The position numbers were made by a program, and so were the translations under genes. A DNA stretch of 64,000 nt from Plotosus lineatus (lineage: Eukaryota; Chordata; Actinopteri; Siluriformes; Plotosidae), in contig CM045731.1 in NCBI GenBank assembly GCA_024760905.1, forward strand, positions 17,637,501 to 17,701,500, written 5' to 3'. The notes beneath the pieces are model-generated. The model ran no database searches. It was not told the DNA's origin and was given only the letters and a program-made list of their open reading frames with translations. Below are positions 43,669 to 55,658 of the stretch, in pieces; position 1 is the first letter of the stretch, and each line of letters opens with the position of its first letter.

Positions 43669-44378
43669 CACTCAGTATCCGAGTTACAATGTACGCGAGT
43701 TACGACCACCCGTACTTACGACCATGTCTAGCAGATCCCTATTATGAGTTTACTGTATATGTCCGGCAGTGTAGCGCGTAAGATAGTTGTGGCAGCACAG
43801 CATCCCAGCATCTCACACTCCCAGCATTCTACCGCTACACTCAGTGAGTAGATACCGCCGCAGTCACATCTCTTTTACAGTACAATTTTACATTCATTTA
43901 CTGTACACCGTTACCATGGCCCCCAAGAGGAAGTCCGATTCATCAGATGGCGATTCTACCAAGAAAACAAGGAAGGCACTGTCGTCGGAGACGGAGGTGA
44001 AAGTGAGATCTCCGTCTCTCCCACTCCACGGTGTCGACAATTTTGAAGGACAAGGACCGCATTAAGGAAGCGGTGAAAGCAGCAGCCCCGATTAAGTCAA
44101 CTATCATCACAAAACAGTGTGAAGGACCAATTTCAGAGATGGAAAAGTCGTTGTACACGTGATTGGAAGATAATAGGCAAAGAAACGTGAAGATGATGTT
44201 GCGAGCAGTGCAAAGTAACGCAACAAGTTTATTTCGCATGTTGAAAAAACGTGCAGGTGAAGAATACGCTTCACGTGAATTCAGAGCGAGTGCTGGGTGG
44301 TTTCGGTTTCGTTGTGTTAAATATTTGGCTTCCGAGCAATCCGACTTACGATCGAGGTCGTAACTCGGATAGTGACAG
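43669..44378 (+). mobile_element. Tigger-like TIR element, family C, with transposase remnant
   Basis: Termini CACTCAGTATCCGAGTTAC and, reversed, CTGTCACTATCCGAGTTACG, with TA flanks (43667-43668, 44379-44380). The interior encodes the N-terminus of a CENP-B/Tigger-type transposase (next entry). A shorter sibling is at 56385-56842 and a terminal scrap at 45402-45493. Confidence 0.85.
43916..44325 (+). pseudogene. Tigger/CENP-B-type transposase N-terminus, broken
   Basis: ATG at 43916 starts MAPKRKSDSSDGDSTKKTRK, the basic leader typical of jerky/Tigger-type transposases. After a frame change near 44020 the translation gives VSTILKDKDRIKEAVKAAAP (centromere-protein-B-type HTH), a stop (TGA, about 44159), and then LEDNRQRNVKMMLRAVQ and EFRASAGWFRFR (second, Tc5-type HTH). 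The DDE catalytic domain is absent; the terminal repeat follows directly. Confidence 0.85.
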
Positions 44379-44910
44379 TATTATCAGAGTTTAAAATTAA
44401 AAAGTTTTTACTTAATCATTACTACATTTTACTGCATTGAGATTTCCTTTCGGCTTGTTCCCTTTCTCAGGGTTCGCCACAGCGAAGGACTCACACGTTT
44501 TGATTTGGCATAGGTTTTTACGTCGGATGCCCTTCCTGACACAACCCTTTAGCAAGGGGCAGAAACACGCTGACGGCTATGCAGCTACTCTTTACGAAAG
44601 TCAACAATGGTTCTTTTACATGAACCTCTCACCATAGACAGTGAGAGACATGGCCCACCTTTGATAACCCAGTTAGCTGCACTGGGGGGACAGTGACAAC
44701 CTTATGGAGAGTGGGACCCGAACCCCCAACCTTAGGATCAGCGATCCAGCGCCCTATACCACTAGACCACCACTGCCCATGTTCAAGAAGCACATTTTAT
44801 CACATGTAATATCATACATAGGGTTTTAAAGCCGGGTCAATAACTCGCGCATTTTCTGGATCCGCGGGAAGGGCCGGAACAGAACCATCACGAAAAACGG
44901 GGGTATACTG
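44379..44910 (+). mobile_element. Family D right part, split by a SINE
   Basis: 44380-44440 (TTACTTAATCATTACTACAT) and 44795-44910 (ATATCATACATAGGGTTTTA, CGAAAAACGGGGGTATACTG before TA) match the family D copy at 41231. The left terminus is missing. Confidence 0.6.
44441..44779 (-). mobile_element. SINE family 1 with RTE-derived tail
   Basis: Minus strand: head GGGCAGTGGTGGTCTAGTGG, B-box-like GGGGGTTCGGGTCCCAC, body AAGAACCATTGTTGACTTTC, tail GTCAGGAAGGGCATCCGACG and GCTGTGGCGAACCC. I could not find a clear target duplication. Confidence 0.85.
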
Positions 44911-44917
44911 TACACTT

Positions 44918-45239
44918 TTTCAACAGAGTAAAATCCTGACAGGCTTGCACAACTGCGTGGAAGATTTCTATGTCCTGATAAGGCAAGTTCTCAAGAATAC
45001 ATAAAAAAAAAAACTCAGCAGAATGACAAAGTTTACGCGTACGAAGGTCCAATGGCTACATACTACAGTTCTGAGAATTAGAAACAGTCATTCAGGGGAA
45101 TGTTTTGGGTCCAGCTGAACTTGGAATAGCTGACGGCTGAGAGCAGGAATAATAACACTTTATGCACGGCACACGTTCCAGTCAAGATCTAAGATTCCTA
45201 CTTTTCCTGGAGTAGAGCGTAAACTCAGATCAGCCCTAT

Positions 45240-45277
<38 letters not shown>

Positions 45278-45411
45278 GGCTGCTTTGCTTTGTAATCTTC
45301 ATTTACCATGTCTTTTATCCTGAATACCAGGACGCACCATCCTCCGAGCAGCTAGCGTCTCCCTGAATGCAGTCCTCCATGTCTGTGCACCAAACCACAT
45401 ATGAATTCATA
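44918..45411 (+). repeat. Unidentified repeat, left copy of an inverted pair
   Basis: From TTTCAACAGAGTAAAATCC through an ATC microsatellite (45241-45278) to CCACATATGAATTCATAG the sequence is the reverse complement, with modest divergence, of 55659-56150. Both copies touch a family D terminus on one side. No coding family recognised. Confidence 0.85.
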
Positions 45412-45493
45412 GTGAGTGCTGGGTGAATGGGATCCGACTTACGACTGGTTGGTCAGAACCGATCCAGGTCGTAATTCGGATACCGAGTGTAGT
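45402..45493 (+). mobile_element. Family C right-end fragment
   Basis: GTGAGTGCTGGGTGAATGGG, ATCCGACTTACGACTGG and CAGGTCGTAATTCGGATAC match the right end of the element at 43669-44378. Confidence 0.65.
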
Positions 45494-45512
45494 CTTTGAT
45501 GGTAAAACAACA

Positions 45513-46175
45513 CAATAGCAGTAGTCGCTCAGTGGGGTCATTGATCAGAAGAATGTAAGTTCAAGCCCCAATACATGTAAGCTGCTAATGTTGGGCCCTT
45601 CAGCAAGACCCTCAACTCTTCAAAAGTATAAATGAGAAATGAAAGTCAATCCAGATAAGGGAACCTATCAAAATGATACAAATGTAAATGGTAGGTGGTG
45701 GTGGTGGTGGTGGCTCAGTAATTAAGGCTATGGGGTACCAATCAGAAGATCACAGGTTTATGCCCCAATACAAGCGCGCCGCCACTGCTGGACCCTTCAG
45801 CAAGGTCCTCAAGCCCCTTATAATGGGTAGCTATCAAAGTGCCACAAATGTAAATTGTGGGTGGTGGTGGCTCCTTGGTTCAGGCTCTGGGTAATTGATC
45901 AGAAGGTCAGGGGTTCAACCCTAGTTCCACCAAGTTGCCAAACATCCCCAGAGTATGTCAGGTGTAAGATTTAAAGAAAACTTGTAATTTACTCTGTTTG
46001 TCAAAATGCCAAAAGTCAGTTCTTAAGACTGTAGGTTACTGAGCAGAAAGTCAGGGGTTCAAACCCCATGAGCTACATGTTGCTCTTCTTGGGCTTAGTT
46101 GTGGAAATAAAATAAAAATGGAAGTCACTCCGGATAAGGATGTCTGCCAGGCACTGCAAATGTAAATATACGAAA
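45513..46175 (+). repeat. SINE family 4, four tandem head/body units
   Basis: Four successive copies carry GATCAGAAG...TTCAAGCCCC-type B-box regions (about 45568, 45745, 45899, 46046) and GCTCAGTAATTAAGGCTATG-type A-box regions. Three end in an AAATGTAAAT word. Unit length is about 150-180 bases, and the units are diverged from each other. Confidence 0.7.
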
Positions 46176-46437
46176 AGGCAGCACAGTATTGGTCAGTTCA
46201 AGAAAGCAAGACGGCTAGGTAGAGGGTGGTCACCTGTAGAGGCGTGGCTGATTTAGCATGCACTCATCTGTGCAGGTGCAGTCTTTCTGATAGCTAAAGT
46301 TGAGACTTTGTTTCCAAAAAACTTAAAGGAAAGCAAATCGAGTGTGCCCAGTTTTACCAGACAGTGGGTGATCAGATTGCTTTTTGGGTAACATCCCGTG
46401 ATTTGCACGCCAATCCTTGTGGAGCATTTTTTATGTT

Positions 46438-49400
46438 ATCTTCTTCTTCTTCTTCTTTTACTTTCGGCTGCTCCCTTCAGGGGTCGCCACAGCAAATCAT
46501 CCGCCTCCACCTCACCCTGTCCTCCGCATCTTCTTTTCTGACTCCAACAACCTTCATGTCTTCCTTCACCACATCCATAAATCTCTTCTTCGGTCTTCCT
46601 CGAGGCCTTCTGCCTGGTAGTTCCAACCTCAGCATCCTACTGCCAATATACTCACTATCCCTCCTCTGTACATGTCCAAACCATCTCAATCTAGCCTCTC
46701 TGACTTTGTCTCCAAAACATCTTACGTGGGCTGTCCCTCTGATATACTCATTTCTGATCCTATCCATCCTCATTACTCCCAGGAGAACCTCAACATTTTC
46801 ATCTCGCTACCTCCAGCTCTGCCTCCTGCCTTTTCCTCAGCGCCACTGTTTCTAAGCCATACAACATCGCTGGCCTCACCACCATCTTGTACACTTTTCC
46901 CTTCATTCTTGCTGACACTCTCTATCGCACATCACACCTGATACTTTTCTCCAACCATTCCAGCCTGCCTGCACACGCTTCTTCACCTCTTTTCCACACT
47001 CTCCATTGCTCTGGATTGTTGAGCCTAAGTACTTAAAATCCTCCACCTTCGTTATCTCTGCTCCCTGTAACATCACTGTTCCTCCTGGGTCCTTCTCATT
47101 CACACACATGTATTCTGATTTTCTGAGGCTAACCTTCATTCCTCTCCTTTCCAGGGCATACCTCCACCTCTCGAGATTTTCCTGCACTTGTTCTCTGCTC
47201 TCACTACAGATCACGATGTCATCTGCAAACATCATAGTCCATGGAGATTCTTGTCTCACCCTCGTCTGTCAGCCTGTCCATCACCATAACAGCAAACAAG
47301 AAGGGGCTCAGAGCTGACCCTTGATGCAGTCCCACCTCCACCTTGAATTCGTCGGTCACACCGACAGCACACCTCACCACTGTCTTACATCTCTCATACA
47401 TGTCCTGCACCACTCTAACATACTTCTCTGCCACTCCAGACTTCCTCATGCAATACCACAGTTCTTCTCTTGGCACCCTGTCATATGCTTTTTCCAGATC
47501 CACAAAGGCACAATGTAGCTCCCTCTGACCTTCTCTGTACTTCTCTATTAACATCCTCAAGGCAAACATTGCATCTGTGGTGCTCTTTCTTGGCATGAAA
47601 CCAAACTGTTGTTCACAAATGCTGACCTCTGCCCGTAGTCTAGCTTCCACTATTCTTTCGCATAACTTCATCGTATGGCTCATCAACTTTATCCCTCTGT
47701 AGTTGCTGCAACTCTGCACGTCTCCCTTGTTCTTAAAAATGGGCACCAGCACACTTCTCCTCCACTCCTCCGGCATCTGCTCACTCTCTAGTACCGTGTT
47801 GAATGTTCTTGTCAGAAAATCTACTGCTACCTCTCCTAGACACTTCCATACCTCCACAGGTATATCATCAGGACCAACTGCCTTTCCATTCTTCATCCTC
47901 TTCAATGCCCTTCTCACTTCACCCTTACTGATCTTTGCTACATCCTGCCCCTCAATGGTTACCTCTTCTACTCTTTTTTCTCTCTCATTTTCCTCATTCA
48001 TCAGCTCTTCAAAGTACTCTTTCCATCTTACCAACACACTTCTGTCATCAGTCAATAGGAGTTCCCTCTCTGTCCTTTATCAATCTAACTTGCTGCACGC
48101 CCTTTCCATCTCTATTTCTCTGCTGTGCCAACCTGTATAGATCATTTTCTCCCTCTTTACTATCCAACCTATCATACAAGTCATCATATGCTCCTCTGTT
48201 TGGCCTTAGCCACTGCTACTTCTAAGCCTTGCGCTGTGTCTCCCTGTACTCCTGTTTACTCCCTTCGGTCCTCTCAATGTCCCACTTCTTCTTGGCTAAC
48301 CTTTTCCTTTGTACACACTCCTGCACTTCCTCATTCCACCACCAAGTCTCCTTATCTACTTTCCTTCCAGAGGACACACCAAGTACTCTCCTACCTGTGT
48401 CCCTGATCACATTTGCTGTGGTTGTCCAGTCATTTGGAAGCACTTCCTGGCCACCCAAAGCCTGTTTCAACTCCTCCTTGAAGACAACACGACACTCTTC
48501 CTTTTTCAGCTTCCACCACTTTGTCTTCTGCTCTGCCTTTGCCTTTTTCACCTTTCTCACGATCAGACTCATCCTGCACACCACCATCCTATGCTGTTTG
48601 GCAGCGCTCTCACCGACGATGACTTTGCCGTCACTGACTTCCTTCAAATTACATCGCCTACACAAGATGTAGTCTACCTGTGTCGCTTCTACCTCCGCTT
48701 CATAAGTCACCCTATGCTCCTGTTTCTTCTCAAAGAAAGTATTCACCACAGCCATTTCCATCCTTTTTGCAAAATCTATCAACATCTGTCCTTCATGCGT
48801 TCCTGTCCTGGATACCAAACCTGCCCATCACTTCCTCGTCCCTCTGTTGCCTGCCCCAACATGTCCATTGAAGTCTGCACCTATGACCACTCTTTTTCAC
48901 CTCTGGGGGTACTCTGCATCACTTCATCTAAGTCACTCCAGAATCTCTCCTTCTCTTCTAGCTCACATCCTGCCTGTGGGGCATAAGCACTAACAACATT
49001 GAGCATTACACCTTCAATTTCTAACTTGAGATTCATCACTCTGTCTGACACTCTTTTCACTTTTAGAACATTCCTGACAAACTCCTCCTTCAAGATGACT
49101 GCCACTCCATTTCTCTTCCCATCCACACCGTGATAAAATAGCTTAAACCCTGCTCCTAAGCTTTTAGCTTGCTACCTTCCACCTGGTCTCCTGAACACAC
49201 AGTATGTCCACCTTCCTCCTCTGCATCATGTCAACCAGCTCTCTACCTTTTCTGTGCATAGTTCCAACATTCAAAGTCCCCACTCTCAGTCCTAGACTCA
49301 TGCCTTTCCTCTTCTCTCTCTGCCTACGGACACGCCTCCCACCTCTCCTTCTTCGACGTCTTCGACCAACAGTAGTCCAATTTCCATCAGCACCCTGTTG

Positions 49401-49592
49401 ATTGACAGCACTGATGGCGGTCGTTGTTAACCCGGGCCTCGACCGATCCGGTATGGAGGTAATACTTTTGATTTGCATTTTAAGTAATTGGCATTGGTTT
49501 TACGTCGGATGCCCTTCCTGACACAACCCTCTGCATTTCTCCGGGCTTGGGACCGGCATGAGGGGGAGAGACACTGGTTAGTGCCCCCCCAC
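46438..49592 (-). pseudogene. RTE-like non-LTR retrotransposon, near full length, frameshifted
   Basis: Minus strand, 3.15 kb. The 5' leader ends in the GATCGGTCGAGGCCCGGGTT region. The APE endonuclease follows: GLRVGTLNVGTM, VDILCVQETRW, VVSAYAPQAG, and later TQVDYILCRRCNL. The linker has RRVLGVSSGRKVDKETWWWN. The RT has [20 protein letters not shown] [61 protein letters not shown] and [16 protein letters not shown]. The C-terminus is RWFGHVQRRDSEYIGSRML to CCGDP, then a short tail ending (AAG)n at 46440. Breaks: frame changes near 49150, 48860, 48190, 47250 and 46900. The size, single long ORF and AAG-type 3' end fit the RTE clade. It is dead as written but gives the reference for all other fragments here. 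Confidence 0.9.
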
Positions 49593-49655
49593 CTCATGGC
49601 TGCATTGGAGCATTTTTTTTGTTATACCTATTCAAATTTAAGAGGCTTGGAGACC

Positions 49656-49838
49656 CCCCCCCCCCCCCCCCCACCGGTGCAGCTAACTGGGTTATCAAAG
49701 GCCGGCCAATCGGCCATATCTCTCACCCTCTATGGTGTGAGGTTCATGTAAAAGAACCATTGCTGACTTTCTCCAAGAGTAGCTGCATAGCCGTCAGCGT
49801 GTTTCCGCCCTGTGATGGCCGGTGAGCTGTCCAGGAGG
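49656..49838 (+). mobile_element. SINE family 1 body fragment
   Basis: An expanded C run (49656-49672), GCAGCTAACTGGGTTATCAA, AAGAACCATTGCTGACTTTC and GTGTTTCCGCCCTGTGATGG. The head and tail are lost. Confidence 0.75.
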
Positions 49839-49839
49839 G

Positions 49840-50786
49840 ATCCTGCTCTCGCTAAGAGAGCGCGGATACATGCAAGGGTCAGTGATGCCAGAAGCATGTC
49901 AACACACCAGTAACCAGTATTTAAATTTAAGGTGGCAGCCCGAATGTGTGGGTGTTGTGTTTTGAGGTCGTGGACAGGACTCTGTGAAGGTTATGCTGAG
50001 ATGCTTCAAACACAGGAATTGTTTCTCCGACCACGAATAAACCGCATAATAGAATAAATGAGACTTCATCAGCTTCAGAGGATCAGCTTGTTTACTCCGA
50101 GGATTTTCTGCAGCGGTTTTGATTGCACTGCACTTCATACCTGCAGAGTCGTGGTTTTCCTATGTATTTTTAATGACGATGTAAACCTGGATTGATGCGA
50201 ATCAACGTATAGTTGACTTTAATTTGAGGTCGCTGTGACACAGAGTGACATTTAACAAGCTTCTGATGGCATGACACTTGGTAGTCGTCGTCTTTTTTTT
50301 TTTTTTCACTCTCACCGTGGAACAAAGAAGGGTAAGTAAAAGAGGCATGGTGTCTCAGTGCTGGTGGCTGCCCGCCAGTCTCGTGCTCAAATCCCTGCAG
50401 GCCAGTAGCAGGTGCTTATCTCGGTGCTGATTGGCTGCATAAATGCCAGGCTAACGGGCTGATATTTCTGCCTCAGATCCAAGACGTGACTTTTCTGTGA
50501 CCTTTCGGGGAGCGCTGCAAGCCCGTGTCTCCAGAAAGTGATCTCTGTTCTTGGTTTTCCCTTCCTCGTCATTCCTATATCCATAATACATCCAGGAAAC
50601 CAGCCTGAGCCTAGGAGGCATGTTATAACCTCATGGTTGGGAGAGCAGGGGTTAAAGGTTGCTCCACTATAATTGGAGATGGCAATAAATCCCGTGAGCA
50701 CAGCGTCAAGGGAGACTGGGTCCATTCATTCGGGGGCTCAATACAGAGAGTGGAGAATAGAGTTGCCCCGCACAGTGTCCACATTA

Positions 50787-50819
<33 letters not shown>

Positions 50820-51151
50820 CAGTACAGTTAAGGTTGGTTGAGAAAATTCCAGCACTGCTGATGGACTACGTAGGGGGAAATCCAAAAGTTCTCACGTTGC
50901 TTATCTGCTTTCACTTCTCCATTCAAGTTTTCTTTTCCCACCAAGCAGACTGTCAGACACTCAACCCACATCCCACATGCTCCAGGTTTGACTCCACTCG
51001 TCTCTACTTCTGCAACAAGATTCAAAACGTTATGCATAATGTCCCTGGTAGCCAGATATACCTGTTCATGCTGAATCTGAACATCTGGACTCACAAAGAA
51101 GCCTCATCCACCCAAATCCGAACCCTGCCAAGAGAGAGACCCCCCCCCCCC

Positions 51152-51184
<33 letters not shown>

Positions 51185-51400
51185 AAGGGACAGTAAAGTC
51201 TTCAGTGTCACTGTTCATGAAATAACTAATCACGTGACTTTGTTTGTCTTTTAAATCGTACCTTTTCTTCACTGTAACTCAAGTGAGTGGAACCAGTTGG
51301 CAAACGCAGAGTTGGTTGAACACGAGCGGCACTTTTTAAGGCTCTTTCACATAGAAACCACATCACTCTCCACCCATATGTACCTGTTCTTGTTTCCCCA
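49840..51400. other. Unassigned intron DNA
   Basis: (GT)n at 50791-50817; C run and A run at 51140-51183. A minus-strand frame of 88 codons at 50828-51094 resembles nothing I know. Confidence 0.4.
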
Positions 51401-51408
51401 AGCCTATA

Positions 51409-51874
51409 CAGGGATCCCTCACTTTATGCGGTTAATGGCGACCAAGCCGCGACCACCGATTTCCGTGAAGTAGGATCAACTCCCCCCCACCCCCACCCCC
51501 GACATATACATACATGTATATGTGTATATAATATCAATAAATACATATTCAACACTATAAATACTTATAATAACAATTAAACATTCAAAAATAATGCATA
51601 AGATGTAAATAAAATATAAATACACACACTCAGACGCGCACCTCACATAAAAATGTAAGTAGGTTTTGTTGGGGGGTTTTGGGTTGTTTTTTGTTTTTTT
51701 TGTTTGTCTGAGGTTGTTTTGGAATTGGTCTTGTTTTGTGGCATTTTCCTTAACCTTTCCCTATTTTTCCTTAATTTCCTTATTTTTAAAAATTTTTCGA
51801 TGAATTTTTTTTTTAAAAACCCGCGATGCACTGAAGCTGCAGAAACTGAAGCACGAAGTAGCGAGGGATCACTG
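51409..51874 (-). mobile_element. Tigger-like TIR element, family A, reversed
   Basis: TA flanks (51407-51408, 51875-51876). CAGGGATCCCTCACTTTATG on the left and GAAGTAGCGAGGGATCACTG on the right. Reversed family A landmarks include ATATACATACATGTATATGT and TTTGTTTGTCTGAGG. Non-coding, 466 bp. Confidence 0.85.
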
Positions 51875-51879
51875 TATTT

Positions 51880-52539
51880 CTGGTTTTAAAGTGCTTGTCC
51901 GAGGGGAAAACAACTTGTGCCCAGAAATTCGTTCTCCCAGTGCCAGAACACCTTGACACCAGTGGGTGCAACCCGATCCACCTTACGAGGTGGCACAAGT
52001 TGTCCCATAACTTCTTGTTCTGGACGTTAGAGCCGTCTCAGCACAATCGGTGCCAAGCAGGAGGGTTGACGTGCGCGCAGGAGTGTTCAGCCATGTTATG
52101 AATCTGACGCGCAGGCTTTCGCGACAGAGGGTCGGTTCTCCTTCAGTGGTCTGCTTGCGTGTCATTCCTTTGGATCCAACTTGCCCCTGATTTGCTTATG
52201 GTGGAAGTTGTTCCATGGAGGTTGCCTGTGTAAAAGAAATTATTGCTGTGCGAAACATCATCCCTCCCATGTAACATATCGCCAGCGACGATTGTCTGCG
52301 TAACCTGGGGCTCCGCGAAACGACGCAAGTTTTTAACCTTGATTTAAAAACTCGCAATGCAGGGTGATGGAAAAATTTTAAGGCCATGTTACACGGGCCA
52401 ACTCACAAGTATGACTTTCATAAGTTTTCGAGTTGATGGAACGCCGGCGTAAAGCAGCGCTCCAAACGGCTTCGCGTATGCACAGGTAGATAAAGGCAAG
52501 TATAATTCAGCCTTAAGGGTGTGTGCGCGTATATGTGTT

Positions 52540-52592
<53 letters not shown>

Positions 52593-53095
52593 GCACGCGC
52601 GCGCATGTTCAGTGCAGACAGGCATGTGGAAACAGTCCATGTGATCTGCCTCAGGTCTCCTGTTCCAGTATTAATGACCCTGAACCTAAGCCGCCCTGTT
52701 ATTCAGATGGTGAGGATTTCAGAGAATCTTATAGAGAATCATGTACGTTCTCTCCTTTACTCAGAGGTGTCGCTCGTCCCACTCTTTAGAAAATATTATG
52801 TTCTGTTTTTGTTTTGTTTTGTTTTGTTTTTTTTTTTTTTTGTTTGTTTTTTTATCCACCAGGTTTTGTGTATCAGGTTCAGGCATGTTGTAGTGTTTTG
52901 TGTTGTTTCCTGTCCCGGCACAGCTGAAATTCACCCAGGTTCTAAAGAATCCGAGACATGGCAAACGCATGGAATGGTGCGTGTCATGGAGAGGTCATCG
53001 CCATTGTCTTGACTGAGTTACTCGGTAATCACTTCATCATTGGTGAGCTTGCTAATCATGTGATGAAGTTTAAATTAATCAAAACACGCACTCCC
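51880..53095. other. Unassigned intron DNA
   Basis: (GT)n at 52541-52590; T/GTTTT runs at 52802-52855. No exon or named repeat. Confidence 0.4.
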
Positions 53096-53097
53096 TC

Positions 53098-53300
53098 ATT
53101 CATTTTCCAAACCACTTCATCCTACTCGGGTCACGGGGAGGCTGCAGGGTGAAGGCGGGGTACACCCTGAACAGCACTCCAGACCATCGCGGGTCGACAC
53201 ACACACAGCCATTCACACCTAGAGGCAATCTGAAACGGCTAGTTAGCCTAATGTGCATGTTTTTATACTGTAGGAGGAAACCGGAGTAGAGACAGAGGAG
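53098..53300 (-). mobile_element. SINE family 2, inverted
   Basis: Reversed tail ACCACTTCATCCTACTCGGG, TCACGGGGAGGCTGCAGGGT, GGTACACCCTGAACAGCACT, reversed body TGTTTTTATACTGTAGGAGG. The head is lost. Confidence 0.65.
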
Positions 53301-53339
53301 GCCAGACATTCCTCTCCAGACTGACTTACCAGCTTTAAA

Positions 53340-53445
53340 CAGCCGAGGGTTAAGAACCTTGCTCAAGGGTCACATGGTGAGGAGTGAACCCAAACCTTTG
53401 GCTGAGTAACCCAGAGCTTTATCCACTGAGCCATCACTGCCTTTT
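53340..53445 (-). mobile_element. SINE family 4 head, inverted
   Basis: AACCTTGCTCAAGGGTCAC, GGAGTGAACCCAAACCTTTG (reversed B-box) and CTTTATCCACTGAGCCATCA (reversed A-box). Confidence 0.6.
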
Positions 53446-53449
53446 TGTT

Positions 53450-54354
53450 GAGTGCAAGGTATCGCTGTCATGTGGGCCCTACATGGGTACCGCTTGTAAT
53501 TGCCCACATGATTTCCATAGTATTCGGGCGAGACCAAATTAGGTAAAGAAGCTCGATCGCAGGATTTGTAAGATGGCTCGGGTTCTGTCAAAGGCCGATG
53601 TCTCATTTAAAAGCCCATACATGGTTTCCTGGTAGTGTTCAATGGCAACGTCATGTCTGTTGGCATTCATTTCAAAGTTATGCGCTTCGCGCCAGTACTA
53701 TGTGACTTTGCTCTGACCTTCACCTTTGCCCTTAATAGTTCAAACTCAAGAAATGACTTACATTCAAGTACAGCAGCATCCCCACCAAGTTTGGTGGAAA
53801 TCCTTGCATGAGTGTAATGACGGCGGTGGTTTCAATACCCAGTTTTGGTCCAAATGTTGGGAGTGGTTATATTATTTTCATATCCCTTAAAGAACTAGAT
53901 GAGGAGACCATCATGGACTAGTTTGAGGCGATCGTCCTGGGTTGTGGGGAATATCTTTTGTTTCTTTCAAGTTTATGGTAAAAAAAATTGAGTTCCACGC
54001 CCTGGCCTTCTTTGACAGGTACATTCATGTGTGGGTGTGTTTGTTGAGGGTGGCGGTGGCGGTGTGATGTAAGAGTTAGTCATAGGTACGGGTGTTTTGG
54101 CAACACTGGCTCTTCAGCTCTTCCTGTTCACCCACCTGTGGTCTCCTCTGACTGGAGTCTGCATTAATCTACCCCCCAACCACATCCACCCACAGTACCT
54201 CCTGCACGAAGAAGCCTCTCTGTGTCCCTGTGTCCTGTTTTTACAGATGGGCACTGTGTGTGTTCTCACTTCTTCACTCACTTTCCCTTTCCCCTTCCTG
54301 TTCTGTCCAAAGGCAACACACACTTTACTTGTGTCCTGCTCATGTGTGTGTTTT
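53450..54354. other. Unassigned intron DNA
   Basis: 53690-53830 shares a block with the repeat at 26270-26600 in opposite orientation. The rest is unassigned. Confidence 0.35.
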
Positions 54355-54556
54355 TGAGAGAGCGAGTGCGAGAGCGAGCGAGAGAGAGCGAGAGAGAGAG
54401 AGAGCTACGAAAAGAGATGTCATCAGATTACTTTTTTTTGTATTTTTGTTTTATTGCCTTTTAAATTAATTCCAGAAACGGTGGCGTGTGGCCCTGATGC
54501 AGTGATGATAGTGCTAATAAACAGTTTATTAAACAGTTTTGTGTGTGTGCGCACGC

Positions 54557-54603
<47 letters not shown>

Positions 54604-54661
54604 CGCACGTGCACACTCATCTCCTCCATGTCATTGAGTGCAGCAAAGAACAGAACATCTT

Positions 54662-54723
<62 letters not shown>

Positions 54724-54781
54724 TTTTGGATGACACTGCTGACCATGATTTATGTAGACAGCACTCTGTGTGGGTGTGTGT

Positions 54782-54859
<78 letters not shown>

Positions 54860-54942
54860 GCATGGCACCAATGCTGATGCTGATCTAGCAAAGATTTCAG
54901 AGAAAAAATAGAAAAATAAGCCTCTATGTGGGCTGTTCAGGA

Positions 54943-54991
<49 letters not shown>

Positions 54992-55078
54992 AAATGTCAA
55001 GCAGAGTTACAACACAGATTTATTGCTTTAAATCTTCCTAACATGCTGCTGAGGAATATAGCAGACATAGAGTCTCTT

Positions 55079-55145
<67 letters not shown>
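54355..55145. repeat. Compound microsatellite cluster (GA, GT, GT-GA, AC)
   Basis: GA at 54355-54402; (GT)n 54539-54600; (GT)n(GA)n 54661-54716; (GT)n(GA)n 54770-54860; (GT)n 54942-54988; then (TC)n(AC)n 55075-55142. The last has the arrangement of the earlier GT-GA blocks on the opposite strand. Confidence 0.95.
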
Positions 55146-55658
55146 CACATGTATCTTGCAGAAAAGGAAATTTGAAGCACACACAAAAATGTCCAGGTGG
55201 AGTTTGTGCTCTACCTGTTGTGAGCTTTTGTCTCAGAAAGTTCACTGACGGCAGAAATCACCATTTCATTAACTTTCTGTCACAGAAACAAAGGTCCCTG
55301 GACTGAACCCGGTGGCAGTGAGAACCCAAAAAGAAATGCATGGTTATCTTTAAGTTTGGTCGTTTCATCCGTACTTCCTTTCGTTCATCTGGTTCTGGAG
55401 TTGCAAACAAGTCTAGTTTGTGATGAGAAAGTTTGCAATGGCAGAGAGATGATGGAACAAAAAACCCACGATGCAATCAGCTACCTTAGATATCCAGCAG
55501 TTGACATAAACCGGCGCAACCGGAACCCTGTTGGCGCCGAGATAATATCAAGGTAACGCTCGGCGGAAGAGTAAACAAGAGCAGAGTGCATCCACAAACA
55601 TCCAAGACGCCTGTTTACACACTGTCTCTCGCACACTTGCATTCCGAAGCATGAAAGC
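55146..55658. other. Unassigned intron DNA
   Basis: No recognised feature. Confidence 0.4.

Noticed and set aside
45513..46175. Regularly spaced repeats resembling a CRISPR array
   Set aside because: Units are diverged SINE pieces of 150-180 bases with tRNA-like boxes, in a vertebrate genome with no cas genes.
50828..51094. Minus-strand frame of 88 codons
   Set aside because: No recognised domain; no conserved splice sites.
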